NCBI GenBank assembly: GCA_016932165.1
Contig: JAFGDK010000034.1
Location: 1 to 64,000 of the forward strand
Length of the DNA stretch: 64,000 nucleotides
Direction of reading: 5' to 3'
Origin: Anaerolineales bacterium
Lineage (GTDB): Bacteria; Chloroflexota; Anaerolineae; Anaerolineales; UBA11579
Shown here: positions 34,505-43,906 of the stretch, piece by piece
Layout of the letters: every line of letters begins with the position of its first letter
Numbering within the stretch: the first letter of the stretch is position 1
Position numbers and translations under genes: made by a program
Notes under the pieces: model-generated
Database searches by the model: none
What the model was told of the DNA's origin: nothing
Seen by the model: the letters and a program-made list of their open reading frames with translations, nothing else

Positions 34505-34527
34505 GGAGTTTAAAACTCCGGGAGGAT
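34505..34527 (+). promoter_or_regulatory. Hairpin abutting the ribosome-binding site of the GerMN gene
   Basis: GGAGTTTAAAACTCC (34505-34519) is self-complementary and directly precedes the SD GGGAGG. Its CTCC arm could instead pair with the SD, giving a simple translational switch. No known riboswitch class is recognised. Confidence 0.3.
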
Positions 34528-34530
34528 GCC

Positions 34531-35040
34531 ATGAAAAGGTTGGTTTTTGGTCTATTGTGTAGCCTGGTGGTGATCTGTGCTGCCTGCACCACCGCGCCAG
34601 AGGAGGCGATCCCTGCTTCACCAGAGATCGAAATGGTTCAGGTGATGATCTATTTTCAAGACGAGGCCAAATTTGCTGTCGGCACTGAACCCTACGAAGT
34701 AGGGGTGATCCGTGAATTCCATCCAGACGCTTTTATTCCCCGACTGGCGCTGCAAGCCTACTTCGATGGACCCACCCCGGAAGAGTACAACCAGGGGCTG
34801 CGAGCAGTTCTCAGTAATTGCACCGGTTTCTCAGATCTCCTCATTGAAGACAGTGTGGCGCATGTAACCCTGACCGGGCCGTGTAACTCCGGCGGCAGCA
34901 CCTATACCCTTGCCGGGCCGATCTTCCTGACGCTGAAGCAATTCGAAGAGATCGAGTATGTGAAATTGTATAACGCCGAAGGGAATACAGAGGAACCAGA
35001 AGGTCGGAGCGATTCAATACCCTTTGAATTAGAACCATGA
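34531..35040 (+). CDS. GerMN-domain lipoprotein
   Basis: A 169-aa secreted protein. An N-terminal signal with a cysteine at residue 19 (VVICAAC) suggests lipoprotein processing, although the -3 residue is not typical. The rest is one GerMN domain: MVQVMIYFQDEAKF, LALQAYFDGPTPEEYNQGL, then an internal VAHVTLTGPCNSGG and a closing FLTLKQFEEIEYVKLYNAEG. GerMN domains occur in spore germination protein GerM and in many envelope lipoproteins of non-sporulating bacteria. No sporulation genes are nearby. I start at ATG 34531, 5 nt after GGGAGG; the longer reading frame upstream lacks a signal. It stands alone between the broken EamA gene and mutL. Confidence 0.82.
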   Translation: MKRLVFGLLCSLVVICAACTTAPEEAIPASPEIEMVQVMIYFQDEAKFAVGTEPYEVGVIREFHPDAFIPRLALQAYFDGPTPEEYNQGLRAVLSNCTGFSDLLIEDSVAHVTLTGPCNSGGSTYTLAGPIFLTLKQFEEIEYVKLYNAEGNTEEPEGRSDSIPFELEP

Positions 35041-35183
35041 GCAGATAAATCCCTGCCGAGACCCAGCTATGTGTTGGGGTATGCTGGCTGCAAGCGGATT
35101 GCTTTCGTCGCGTAAGGACTATTTATCATGGGGGCAGCCTTCTCTTCACCAAGGGGAGAGACGGCAAAACCGCTGGGATGGGA

Positions 35184-36920
35184 TTATCTCGCCCCGGTGC
35201 GGCCGAATTGGCGTTCTAACAGATCAATCGAGAGGTGGATCATCGTTGGGCGGCCGTGCGGGCAGGTACGCGGCGATTGGCAGGTTTCCAGGTCAGAAAG
35301 CAAGGTACGCTGCTCCTCTTGAGAAAGCACCTGCCCGGCCTTGACTGCCGCCCGCTTGCACACCCGGGCGATGATCTTGGCCTCAATCTGATCCTGCAAG
35401 GGAGCTTCGTCCTCCTCAAAATCCTCGATCACCACCCGCACAGCAGCCCCGGGGTCAACCCCGGAGAGCAGCACCGGAACACTGCGCACCTTGAAAGCAT
35501 TCGGACCAAAGACTTCAATCTCGAAACCCAGCCGTCCCATGAGAGGCAAATTTTCTTCCAGCAAGCGTGAGGCGCCGGGTTCCAGTTCCAGCGTTACCGG
35601 GTCGAGCAGGGTCTGCGAAGCAACCGACTGTTTGTGTTCCGCCATAAACTTTTCGAACAGGATGCGCTCATGGGCAGCATGTTGATCAATCAGGTAGAGA
35701 CCATCTGGTCCCTCGGCCACCAGGTATGCCGTCCCCACCTGCCCGATTAGGCGTAACAGGGGCACGTTCCCCGCTGGCAGCACAGGTTGATGCTTGTATT
35801 CAGGCATTACAGAGGCGGCTTCTATCTGGGTATCGGGCGCCATTTCAGGGGGCTGCCAACCATCACGTCGGGAGAAGGTTTGGGGTGGGGTCGGTGTCCA
35901 GCGCAGTTGGCCACCCATCGCCGGCACCGGAGAATGGGCTAGCAGCGCCCGCCTGACCGCACTCTGCACACCTTTGAAGAGTTCATCCCTGTCTGTGAAG
36001 CGCACTTCAGTCTTAGTCGGATGCACGTTAACATCTACCTTGTTGGGTGGCAGTTCAATAAACAGGGCTGCCAACGGGTAACGCCCGACCATCAGCATCG
36101 AATGGTATCCCTGGATCAGGGCGGTGGAGAGGGAGATATCCTGCACCCAGCGCCCGTTGATGAACAGCGTGATCCCCCGCCGGTTGGCGCGCGTCAGGCC
36201 AACCGGGGAAATGAAACCGAATACACGAAAATCCTCATAAACGGCATTCACCTCCAGCATCTGGCGGGCAATATCGGCGTTAAACAGCGAGGCCAGCACC
36301 TCGCGGCGGTTGCCGCTGCCTGTGGTTTGCAGAGCAGTGCGCCCTTCCTGAACAAGCAGGAAGCGCACCTGGGGATAAGCCAGGGCATACCGGGTGACGA
36401 AATCGTCGATCTGGCTGCGTTCGGTGGTATCAGTTTTGAGGAATTTGCGCCGGGCGGGTACATTGTAGAACAGGTCTTCCACCCGCACGACCGTCCCCGC
36501 AGGTGCACCGACTGGAACCGGGCCGCCCTCCATCTGGCCGCCCTCGACCAGCAGACGGGCACCCGCCTCCTCCTCTCGGATGCGGGAGGTGATCGAGAAG
36601 CGCGAGACCGAAGCGATCGAAGCCAGCGCTTCTCCCCGGAAGCCCAGGGTACGGATGTTGAAGAGATCTTCCGCGGAGGTCAGCTTGCTGGTGGCATGCC
36701 GGGCGAGGGCGATGGACAGCTGGTTGGCGGGGATGCCCTGACCGTTGTCCGCCACCTCGATCAGTTTCTGTCCGGCTCCCTCCACGGTGATGGTGATATG
36801 GTCGGCGCAGGCATCAAGCGCATTTTCAACCAGTTCCTTGACCACCGAAGCCGGGCGTTCGACCACCTCGCCAGCAGCGATCTGAGAGGCAACTTCATCT
36901 GGCAATATCTGGATTGGCAT
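35184..36920 (-). CDS. mutL: DNA mismatch repair protein MutL (endonuclease type)
   Basis: A 578-aa MutL. The N-terminal GHKL ATPase has IAAGEVVERPASVVKELVEN, DNGQGI, RHATSKL and TLGFRGEAL. The transducer domain follows, then a linker (about 330-390). The C-terminal dimerisation/endonuclease domain carries DQHAAHERILFE (from about 412), CKRAAVKAG and CPHGRP near the end. These motifs mark the nicking type of MutL found in bacteria without MutH. mutS is not in the window, which is common enough. The gene appears monocistronic on the minus strand. A perfect small hairpin lies just upstream at 36953-36971. Confidence 0.95.
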   Translation of the reverse strand: MPIQILPDEVASQIAAGEVVERPASVVKELVENALDACADHITITVEGAGQKLIEVADNGQGIPANQLSIALARHATSKLTSAEDLFNIRTLGFRGEALASIASVSRFSITSRIREEEAGARLLVEGGQMEGGPVPVGAPAGTVVRVEDLFYNVPARRKFLKTDTTERSQIDDFVTRYALAYPQVRFLLVQEGRTALQTTGSGNRREVLASLFNADIARQMLEVNAVYEDFRVFGFISPVGLTRANRRGITLFINGRWVQDISLSTALIQGYHSMLMVGRYPLAALFIELPPNKVDVNVHPTKTEVRFTDRDELFKGVQSAVRRALLAHSPVPAMGGQLRWTPTPPQTFSRRDGWQPPEMAPDTQIEAASVMPEYKHQPVLPAGNVPLLRLIGQVGTAYLVAEGPDGLYLIDQHAAHERILFEKFMAEHKQSVASQTLLDPVTLELEPGASRLLEENLPLMGRLGFEIEVFGPNAFKVRSVPVLLSGVDPGAAVRVVIEDFEEDEAPLQDQIEAKIIARVCKRAAVKAGQVLSQEEQRTLLSDLETCQSPRTCPHGRPTMIHLSIDLLERQFGRTGAR

Positions 36921-36942
36921 AGGAAAATCCTTGATTTTTCAA

Positions 36943-36976
36943 CCCCATCCCTGAGAATGCCAAGCATTCTCTATCC
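36943..36976. repeat. Short hairpin repeat, copy B
   Basis: CCCCATCCCTGA followed by a perfect stem GAGAATGC/GCATTCTC (36953-36960 with 36964-36971, CAA loop). A diverged copy, CCCCATCCCTGAAAACGCAA, starts at 6112 and overlaps the polX stop codon. This suggests a small dispersed element. Confidence 0.35.
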
Positions 36977-37136
36977 CGTACGAAAGTTACAAATGAGATG
37001 GGTTGAATTCATTTTACCGTAGAACTCCACTTCCTACGTCCTACTACCTACTGGCAACTACCTTTCTGGCCTCAATATTGCATCCCCACTACCAAAAAGG
37101 CAGAAATTTCTGCTGAAATCTGCCCTTGCACCATGC

Positions 37137-37142
37137 TATAAT
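37137..37142 (+). promoter_or_regulatory. Candidate -10 box of the envelope operon
   Basis: A perfect TATAAT 42 nt before the start at 37185. The -35 region is weak (TGAAAT at 17-bp spacing). Confidence 0.4.
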
Positions 37143-37184
37143 CCTCCATGAAGAGACCCTCTTTTAGAAGAGAAAGACGAACTC

Positions 37185-39935
37185 ATGAAATCAATACTAA
37201 CCCAAATTACAACCTTATTGGTCCAGCCATCCGGCAGCATGGTCTATCACCTGGTGATCGCCTTCATTTTCATCAGTATTCTTCAGCCAGCGATGAGCTT
37301 CATCACCCCAAATGACAGCAGCAAAAGGCGAAACCGCCTCTTCACTGGTATCACACTGCTGATCGCCTCCCGGTTACTGGTATTCGCCTTCTCACTGGCT
37401 GCCATTCTGCAAAATGAGTTCCTTGCCGCCAGTCTCGGTGTGATTGAATTGGCTGTGCTGGCCTTCGACATCGTGGTTGTGGTCTGGTTATTTGCCTTTC
37501 CTGATGAGGACAAACGCGGTGATATCGGTCTGACCCTCTTCATCCTGGCCATCCTGCTGGGTGGTTTAGTAAGCACGATCTTCTGGGGTACGCGGGGCGA
37601 GATTGGCGCTCTAAATCAGAGCACACTCGGCGTCCTCTGGCAAGTCGTGACGATCGGCATCCTGATCATCGGGATCCTTTCGATCAATTCTGCCAATCCC
37701 CCTGCCCGTTTGCAGGGAGTCCTGATGCTGATTATCCTCTTGATCGGCGAAGCTCTCCAGTTGATCACCCCGGTGCCGGAAGGAGACTACTACCCCCTAT
37801 CCAGACTGGCCCACCTGGTTGCCTTCCCTCTGCTGGTGGGTATCCTACAAAACTACTTCCAGGCACCCGTTGCGGAGACCAGCCTAGAAGAAGATCAGAA
37901 AATCCTGCTTACCGATGAAGAAGTTCAACGGCAGACCGTGGAGGCTGTCATCGAGGCATTTGAACAGGAAGAAAAACGGGTTGACCCATCCTCAATTGTC
38001 ACTGCCCCGCTGGACGCCCTGGTAGATGTAGCCCCCAAGCTAAAACGCGATCCCGAAGCCTCAGCCAAGATGGCTCTTGACCTTCACATTTACCAGAATG
38101 GTCTCGCCCTTGCCTCTGCCAGCACACCTAAAGAGATCTGCCAATTATTCACACGGTTGACCTCACATGCACTGGTAGCAGACCTGTGTTTGCTCCTCAC
38201 CCCTCCAGATCAAAACTTCCAGGTGCACCTCATCTGCGGATACGACCTGATCGTCCAGGAAAGTTTGCAATCCACTTCATTCGACAGCAGTCTGATCCCG
38301 CGCTATGCGAATCTATTTGAAAACAAACGCCCTTTGCACGTGCTGGATAAAGGCAGTGAAAAGATGTATGATCTGGCCCGCGTCCTTCAGGTGCAAGAAA
38401 TCCACAATCTGCTAGCCCTGCCGGTCGTAAATCAAGAAGGTATCGTCATCGCTTCGGTCATGCTGCTCAGCCCTTATTCAAAACATGTCTGGAATGCGGA
38501 CGACCAGGAATATCTCAAAGCAGCATCAGAAACCATCAATGCTGTGCTGGCCAAAGCGCTTGCCCCACACCGGAACGAACGTGCATTCGATACCCTGAAC
38601 CAGGAGTTGGCGCTTTCCAATACCGATAAACAACGCCTCAACCAGGAAAAAGAGCAACTCGAAGCCAAGATTGCTGAACTGACAACCCAGATCGAAGCCA
38701 ATGCTGCCACTGGGACGGATGCACTCAACTGGCATCAGCAGAAAAGCGTTTTGGAGAAACACCTCCAAGCGCTGGAAGAAGAAAACGAAGATCTTAACAC
38801 TCGTTTTGAAGATTTGATCGAAAAGGCCAGGACTTTGTCTGAGGAACAGGCCAGGCTGATGGAAGAAAACGAAATCCTCATGCACCAATCCCAGACTTCG
38901 CAAGAAGTCCAGGCGCAGATTGATGCCATGGCCTACGCAAATCAGGAACTGGCAGAAAAGAACCAGGAATATAGATCCCAGAACGAAGAACTCACAATCC
39001 GCATAGCTGAATTGGTTGAGGAGAATAAAGCCCTCACCAGCAGCCTTGCTCACCTCGATGCAGTTTCAGCAGATCCTGGCAGCCAGGAAAACGAAGCCCT
39101 ACAGGCAGCCCTGGAACAGATCAGAGATTATGAAACCAGGCTGAATGAGGCCACTGAAACCTTGCAATCACTCATGGAATTCCGCAGCCGGTCAAATGGA
39201 GACCTGTTCCCGGAAGAACAGGCTGAAGTGATCGCCTCGATTTCCCAGGAACTTCGCCAGCCGCTTTCCTCGATCAGCGGATATACCGACTTGCTGATCT
39301 CGGAATCGGTAGGAATATTAGGCGCACTGCAAAAGAAATTCCTTGAGCGGGTCAAAGCCTCCACCGAGAGGATGCACCAGTTGATTGATGATCTCATTCA
39401 GGTCTCCACTCTTGACTCTGGAAAATACCTGTTCACGGTTCAGCCCATCGAGCTGGTAGAGATCATCGACACCGCCATTGATACCACCAGCGGCCAGTTC
39501 AGGGAGAAAGAAATCTCTCTGCGGGTGGATATTTTTCCCGATCTCCCTAAAATGCACACCGACAAAGATGCCCTGCAGCAAATTTTGCTCAATCTGATGC
39601 AAAATGCCGGTGCAGCCACACCGGTCAAGGGTGAAATCATGCTCAAAGCACAGATGTATGATAAAACCGAGGATGATGTCATCCTGCTCTCTGTCACCGA
39701 CACCGGCGGCGGGATCCCCAAACCAGAACTTCCCCGGGTGTTCTCCAGGCTCTACCGCGCGGATAACCCCTTGATTGAAGGGGTCGGCGATACCGGTGTT
39801 GGCCTCTCAATTGCCAAGACCCTGACAGAAGCCCTGGGCGGGCGAATTTGGGTAGAGAGTGAGGAAGGCACCGGATCAACCTTTAGTGTACTCCTTCCGG
39901 TTTCCTCACCCACCATCTCACCACTTGAAGGATAA
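37185..39935 (+). CDS. Histidine-kinase-like membrane protein lacking the phospho-acceptor histidine
   Basis: A 916-aa protein: seven or eight membrane spans (20-225), a GAF-like domain (about 300-455), a long coiled coil (about 465-680, heptads rich in Glu, Gln and Leu), a HisKA-like segment and a HATPase domain (about 785-905). In the H-box, where a kinase has SHELRTPL, this protein reads SQELRQPLSSISGY, with Gln at position 688. The N-box (LLNLMQNAGAA) and G-boxes (VTDTGGGIPK, DTGVGLSIAKTL, GTGSTFSVLLP) are intact, so ATP binding is likely but autophosphorylation at the usual site is not. It is followed after 4 nt by the LysM/repeat protein and then an LCP gene, so it may control envelope assembly. 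Confidence 0.85.
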   Translation: MKSILTQITTLLVQPSGSMVYHLVIAFIFISILQPAMSFITPNDSSKRRNRLFTGITLLIASRLLVFAFSLAAILQNEFLAASLGVIELAVLAFDIVVVVWLFAFPDEDKRGDIGLTLFILAILLGGLVSTIFWGTRGEIGALNQSTLGVLWQVVTIGILIIGILSINSANPPARLQGVLMLIILLIGEALQLITPVPEGDYYPLSRLAHLVAFPLLVGILQNYFQAPVAETSLEEDQKILLTDEEVQRQTVEAVIEAFEQEEKRVDPSSIVTAPLDALVDVAPKLKRDPEASAKMALDLHIYQNGLALASASTPKEICQLFTRLTSHALVADLCLLLTPPDQNFQVHLICGYDLIVQESLQSTSFDSSLIPRYANLFENKRPLHVLDKGSEKMYDLARVLQVQEIHNLLALPVVNQEGIVIASVMLLSPYSKHVWNADDQEYLKAASETINAVLAKALAPHRNERAFDTLNQELALSNTDKQRLNQEKEQLEAKIAELTTQIEANAATGTDALNWHQQKSVLEKHLQALEEENEDLNTRFEDLIEKARTLSEEQARLMEENEILMHQSQTSQEVQAQIDAMAYANQELAEKNQEYRSQNEELTIRIAELVEENKALTSSLAHLDAVSADPGSQENEALQAALEQIRDYETRLNEATETLQSLMEFRSRSNGDLFPEEQAEVIASISQELRQPLSSISGYTDLLISESVGILGALQKKFLERVKASTERMHQLIDDLIQVSTLDSGKYLFTVQPIELVEIIDTAIDTTSGQFREKEISLRVDIFPDLPKMHTDKDALQQILLNLMQNAGAATPVKGEIMLKAQMYDKTEDDVILLSVTDTGGGIPKPELPRVFSRLYRADNPLIEGVGDTGVGLSIAKTLTEALGGRIWVESEEGTGSTFSVLLPVSSPTISPLEG

Positions 39936-39939
39936 TTCG

Positions 39940-41205
39940 ATGAGGGATTCTGGAAAACTGACCGCCGGGGTGATTGCCGCATTCTCCTTATTGCTGGTTT
40001 TTGGCGCCCTTTTTACTGCCCTGGCTGAGACCGGATTCACTGCATTTGGTCCCACCAAAACCAATCTGCCAGATACACCCACATCAACATCTATTCTGCT
40101 GCCCACCAAAGAAGAACAGCCCCCCAGCATTCAGCCCACCGAAAAGATAGAAACCCCCAGCCCCTTGGAAGACACACAAGAGGCAACCAGCACAGATACC
40201 CCTGAGATTACTCAAACGGTCATCCCTACGGTGACACCTGACGACAGCATATGTACCAAACCCACCGGATGGGTCGATTACAAAATTCAATCGGGAGATA
40301 CCCTGTTCAGCATTTCTCTGCTGTTCCAGACCGATGTTGACACACTTATATATAGCAACTGCCTGACATCCAATCAGATCATCACCGGACAAATCCTGTG
40401 GGTCCCCAACAATCCCACCCTGACCCCCACCAAGACACCCAAACCGGCAGCCACCCAAACGCCTAAACCGGCAGATGAGTGCTACACGCTGACACTCTCT
40501 CACCTCGGCGAGGGCGCTGACGCCGTTGCAAACATCCCCAATTCTGATGGCTGCCCCACCGGGAAGTACAAGGCGGGCGAGATCATCACCCTGACAGCGT
40601 CTCCTGCCGCCGGTTGGGAAGTCGGCAGCTGGGTCGGCACGATCAATGACAGCTCAACCGCCGCCACCAATAAGGTTGAAATGCCGGCCAAAGATCATCT
40701 CGCAAAGCCCGTCTATGTCGGCATCTGCTACCCACTGTCCCTTTCAAGCGGTGATAATGGAGGCAACCCAATCCCGGATAAGAGCAAATCAACGGGCTGC
40801 AACACGGGGGAATATATTACTGGAGAAACAATCACCTTTACTGCTGACCCAGATCCCGGTTACACTGTGGACGCCTGGACCGGCACAGATGGAGGCACCA
40901 ACAAGCTGACCATGCCAGCCTCGGCTGCATCCGTTTCGGTGACCTACAAGCTCATCCCGCCTGTCTGCTTCGCACTCACGTTGAATCATACCGGTACCGG
41001 GGCAGACCCAACAGCATCCCCAACGAAATCTACAGGGTGCGCGGATGGTGAATTTACGGCTGGAGAAGCGATTACACTTACAGCCTCTGGCGGTACTGTA
41101 GTTAGCTGGACTGGCACCGATGATGACAATTCTACCTCTACTACCAATACCTGGACAATGTTGCCATCCCCGCATACCATCACCGTGAACTACACTACCC
41201 CTTGA
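39940..41205 (+). CDS. Membrane-anchored LysM protein with three divergent InlB-like repeats
   Basis: 421 aa. A signal-anchor (8-30) precedes a Thr/Pro-rich linker (35-105), one LysM domain (about 112-156, YKIQSGDTLFSISLLFQTDV), a second linker (TPTKTPKPAATQTPKPA) and three tandem extracellular repeats of about 75-85 residues. Each repeat opens with CYTLTL, CYPLSL or CFALTL and has a second Cys before a GE or GK turn (GCPTGKYKAGE, GCNTGEYITGE, GCADGEFTAGE), so each probably has one disulfide. They resemble divergent InlB B-repeats. LysM binds peptidoglycan or chitin-like glycans. I start at ATG 39940, 4 nt after the kinase-like gene, with AAGGA upstream. Confidence 0.85.
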   Translation: MRDSGKLTAGVIAAFSLLLVFGALFTALAETGFTAFGPTKTNLPDTPTSTSILLPTKEEQPPSIQPTEKIETPSPLEDTQEATSTDTPEITQTVIPTVTPDDSICTKPTGWVDYKIQSGDTLFSISLLFQTDVDTLIYSNCLTSNQIITGQILWVPNNPTLTPTKTPKPAATQTPKPADECYTLTLSHLGEGADAVANIPNSDGCPTGKYKAGEIITLTASPAAGWEVGSWVGTINDSSTAATNKVEMPAKDHLAKPVYVGICYPLSLSSGDNGGNPIPDKSKSTGCNTGEYITGETITFTADPDPGYTVDAWTGTDGGTNKLTMPASAASVSVTYKLIPPVCFALTLNHTGTGADPTASPTKSTGCADGEFTAGEAITLTASGGTVVSWTGTDDDNSTSTTNTWTMLPSPHTITVNYTTP

Positions 41206-41230
41206 GTTGGTTTTCACCGCAGCCAACCGC

Positions 41231-42298
41231 ATGAATGTAAAAGCTCACACCCTACTGATTGCCCTATTAACAGGTTTGCTCCTGCTTCTTGTGAGCTGTG
41301 GCAGCGATATTCCTCTGCACACAAACCAGCTGATTCCCACACCTACTCCCTTGACCAAACTTTTGGCCGCCGACCTGAACAATCTCGGGTTGGAGAATGT
41401 ATTCATGCCAGTCGATCCAACCCCCACTCAGAACGGGCCGGTATTCCCCACCGCCACCCCAGACGGACGCCCCCCGACCGACTGGACCACTATCCTTCCT
41501 GAGAACAGCAATAACAGCAATCAGCCAGCCGAGCCATTGAAGCTGCCCCACAACCAGGTCAATTTCCTCCTCCTGGGTTCAGACCAGCGCCCCTACGAAG
41601 GCGGCTTCCGCACCGACGTGATCATGCTGGTCTCGATCAACACCGAATCCCAAACCGTGAATATGGTTTCCTTCCCGCGGGATTTATATGTTTACCTGCC
41701 CGGCCTGTATTCCGACCGGATCAACTCCGCCATGGCGCGCGGCGGTTTTGCCCTGCTGGCAGATACGCTGGAATATAACTTCGGCGTCAGGCCAGATTAT
41801 TACGGTTTGATCAACTTCTGGAGTTTTAAAAACCTGATCGATACCCTTGGTGGGATCAACGTACAGGTCGGGCGCACCCTTTCCGACCAGCGCACCGGAT
41901 ACGGCACCTATACGGTTTATCCGGGCTCGGTAAACATGAACGGAGAGACAACCCTGTGGTATGTCCGCTCCCGCTACACCACAAGCGACTTCGACCGGGC
42001 ACGCCGCCAACAGGAAGTCGTCACTGCCCTGGTGCGCCGCCTGCTCAGTTTTGACGTGGTGACCAAATTCCCCACCCTGTACAACCAGTTCCAGGGGATC
42101 ATTGAAACCAACCTGCCTCTGGCTGAGGTGACTCCCTTCCTGCCCCTGGCTGATGAATTGTTCAACGGCGATTATGGCACCTACGTGGTCGATGAAAGCC
42201 TGGTTACCCACTGGAGGACCCCGTCCGGATCTGCGGTGCTGCTCCCCAACCAGGAGGCGATTCAGACTTTGCTGGTCACTGCCCTGGGGGTGGAGTGA
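41231..42298 (+). CDS. LytR-CpsA-Psr (LCP) family lipoprotein
   Basis: A 355-aa protein with lipobox cysteine C23 (LLLLLVSCG), a Pro/Thr linker and an LCP domain: LLLGSDQRPYEGGFRTDVIM, MVSFPRDLYVYLPG, RINSAMARGG, YYGLINFWSFKNLIDTLGGI, VRSRYTTSDFDRARRQQEVV. The conserved Arg/Asp residues that bind the lipid pyrophosphate are present. LCP enzymes transfer polymers from undecaprenyl pyrophosphate carriers to peptidoglycan or proteins outside the membrane. It is 25 nt after the LysM/repeat gene and likely cotranscribed with it. An in-frame TTG eight codons upstream is the alternative start. Confidence 0.9.
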   Translation: MNVKAHTLLIALLTGLLLLLVSCGSDIPLHTNQLIPTPTPLTKLLAADLNNLGLENVFMPVDPTPTQNGPVFPTATPDGRPPTDWTTILPENSNNSNQPAEPLKLPHNQVNFLLLGSDQRPYEGGFRTDVIMLVSINTESQTVNMVSFPRDLYVYLPGLYSDRINSAMARGGFALLADTLEYNFGVRPDYYGLINFWSFKNLIDTLGGINVQVGRTLSDQRTGYGTYTVYPGSVNMNGETTLWYVRSRYTTSDFDRARRQQEVVTALVRRLLSFDVVTKFPTLYNQFQGIIETNLPLAEVTPFLPLADELFNGDYGTYVVDESLVTHWRTPSGSAVLLPNQEAIQTLLVTALGVE

Positions 42299-42467
42299 TC
42301 GGGTTGGCTTGATATAATTGTTTGATAACCGGCTAGTCCTTAATCAACGGTCAGATAATCCAATAGTCAAGAGCAAAACGCAAAAAGGTTAGAGTATTCG
42401 ACCAACGACCGGACAACTATCTGCCAATTTTCTACCCAACAGCCCAATTCCCCATTATCATTAGAAT

Positions 42468-43889
42468 ATGCCCAAAACCCATTCGCGCCTGATCTTCTTC
42501 CTCAGCATGATCCTGGCCCTCTCGCTGGCATGCTCTCTCTCCGGGCGCGGCCAAAACCCCACCCTTGAGAATTTCCCCACCCCCAATCCGCTTTTCGGCA
42601 CACCTGACCCCAACCGCACCCCCAGCGGTCCAACCCCGACAGCCACGCTGACCCCAACTCCCTGGCCAACCCCCACCCCGGTGAACTGGCCTAAGCCTTA
42701 CTTCGGCACCCCCGGCCCGTTGATCACCCCAGTACCCGATCCCGCGCCCGTTCAGCACAACCCCGAGGATTTCAACGTGGTCCTCCTCGGCTCCGACCGG
42801 CGGGATGTGACCTTCGCCACCGATGTGATCCTGGTGGTCAGCTTCCAGCCGAAATACAACACCGTCACCCTGCTCTCCATTCCCCGCACCACGGTGGCCT
42901 ACATCCCTGGTTGGCAGATGGAAAAGGTCAACAAAGCCTACCAGCACGGCCAGGAGAGCTACTACCCCGGCCTGGGACCAGCGCTGGTCAAGGATACCCT
43001 GCTGTACAACTTCGGCATCGAGATTGATCGCTACATGCTGGTAGATTTCGGCCAGTTTGAGGAGATCATTAACTCCCTGGGCAGATTGGAGGTACCGGTG
43101 GTCTGCCCCTACACCGACTACCGGCTGATCGCCCCCCACCTGGACCCGGAAGACGCGGACAACTGGAGCCTATACACCGTCCCCAGCGGCGTGGTGGAGA
43201 TGGACGGCGAACTGGCCCTGTGGTACGCCCGTTCCCGGCTAAAATCCAACGATTTCGACCGCAACCGCCGCCAGCAGGAGATCATCCGGGCGATCTACAG
43301 CCAGGCGCTCCGCTTTGGCTGGATCAAGCAGATCCCCACCCTGTACGGCCAGCTTTCCAGTTCCGTGGTCACCGACTTCACCCTGTTTGATGCCCTTAAG
43401 CTTGCTCCACAAATCGCCTATCTAGATTCAGCCCACATCAGGAGCTACTACTTGGCAAATAATGTCCTCACCCGCTGGACGAACCCTTACGGCCAGGTGA
43501 TGCATGTCCCCAACCTCCCAGCCGTGTATGCCTTGGTAGCTGAAGCGATGGGCCCGCCTCCGGTGGAAGATGAACAGCGCCAGGAAGTGGTCGTGGAAGT
43601 TTGGAACGGCACCAGTACAGCCGATCTGGACCAGCTGGCCGCTGAAAGGCTCAATTACGCCGGTTACATCTCCCAGATTGGGGCAGCAGACCGTGCCGAT
43701 TATACCGAAACCCGCCTGTTCGACTTTCGCAGTGAGGATCACGGCCAGGCTGCAGAACTGCAAGCGCTTTTTGGCATCCAGCCAGAGTTTTTCGCCAGCG
43801 TCCCCGATGACAGCCTGCCCTACGATCTCCTTCTGATCCTCGGCGATGACTTTGATCCCTGCTTTGACCCGCGGGAACTGGAGAGGTGA
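42468..43889 (+). CDS. LCP family lipoprotein with LytR C-terminal domain
   Basis: A 473-aa paralogue of the preceding LCP protein. Lipobox cysteine C22 (SLAC) is followed by a long Pro/Thr linker (27-95), an LCP domain (about 98-330: VVLLGSDRRDVTFATDVILV, LLSIPRTTVAYIPGW, VNKAYQHGQ, YARSRLKSNDFDRNRRQQEI) and a C-terminal LytR_C domain (about 365-465: VVVEVWNGTSTADLDQLAAE). The second Arg of the PRDL motif is conserved as PRTT, a small departure. The gene is 169 nt from the first LCP gene; TATAAT at 42313-42318 may be its promoter. It probably attaches a different glycopolymer or uses a different acceptor. Confidence 0.9.
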   Translation: MPKTHSRLIFFLSMILALSLACSLSGRGQNPTLENFPTPNPLFGTPDPNRTPSGPTPTATLTPTPWPTPTPVNWPKPYFGTPGPLITPVPDPAPVQHNPEDFNVVLLGSDRRDVTFATDVILVVSFQPKYNTVTLLSIPRTTVAYIPGWQMEKVNKAYQHGQESYYPGLGPALVKDTLLYNFGIEIDRYMLVDFGQFEEIINSLGRLEVPVVCPYTDYRLIAPHLDPEDADNWSLYTVPSGVVEMDGELALWYARSRLKSNDFDRNRRQQEIIRAIYSQALRFGWIKQIPTLYGQLSSSVVTDFTLFDALKLAPQIAYLDSAHIRSYYLANNVLTRWTNPYGQVMHVPNLPAVYALVAEAMGPPPVEDEQRQEVVVEVWNGTSTADLDQLAAERLNYAGYISQIGAADRADYTETRLFDFRSEDHGQAAELQALFGIQPEFFASVPDDSLPYDLLLILGDDFDPCFDPRELER

Positions 43890-43906
43890 TCTCTCTCGAA
43901 CCTCTG

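Noticed and set aside
36021-37022. 333-aa plus-strand frame opposite mutL
   Set aside because: Antisense shadow of mutL; no SD and no recognisable motif.
42462-42467. TAGAAT directly before the second LCP gene as a -10 box
   Set aside because: It abuts the ATG, so transcription would begin inside the gene; a chance hexamer is likelier.
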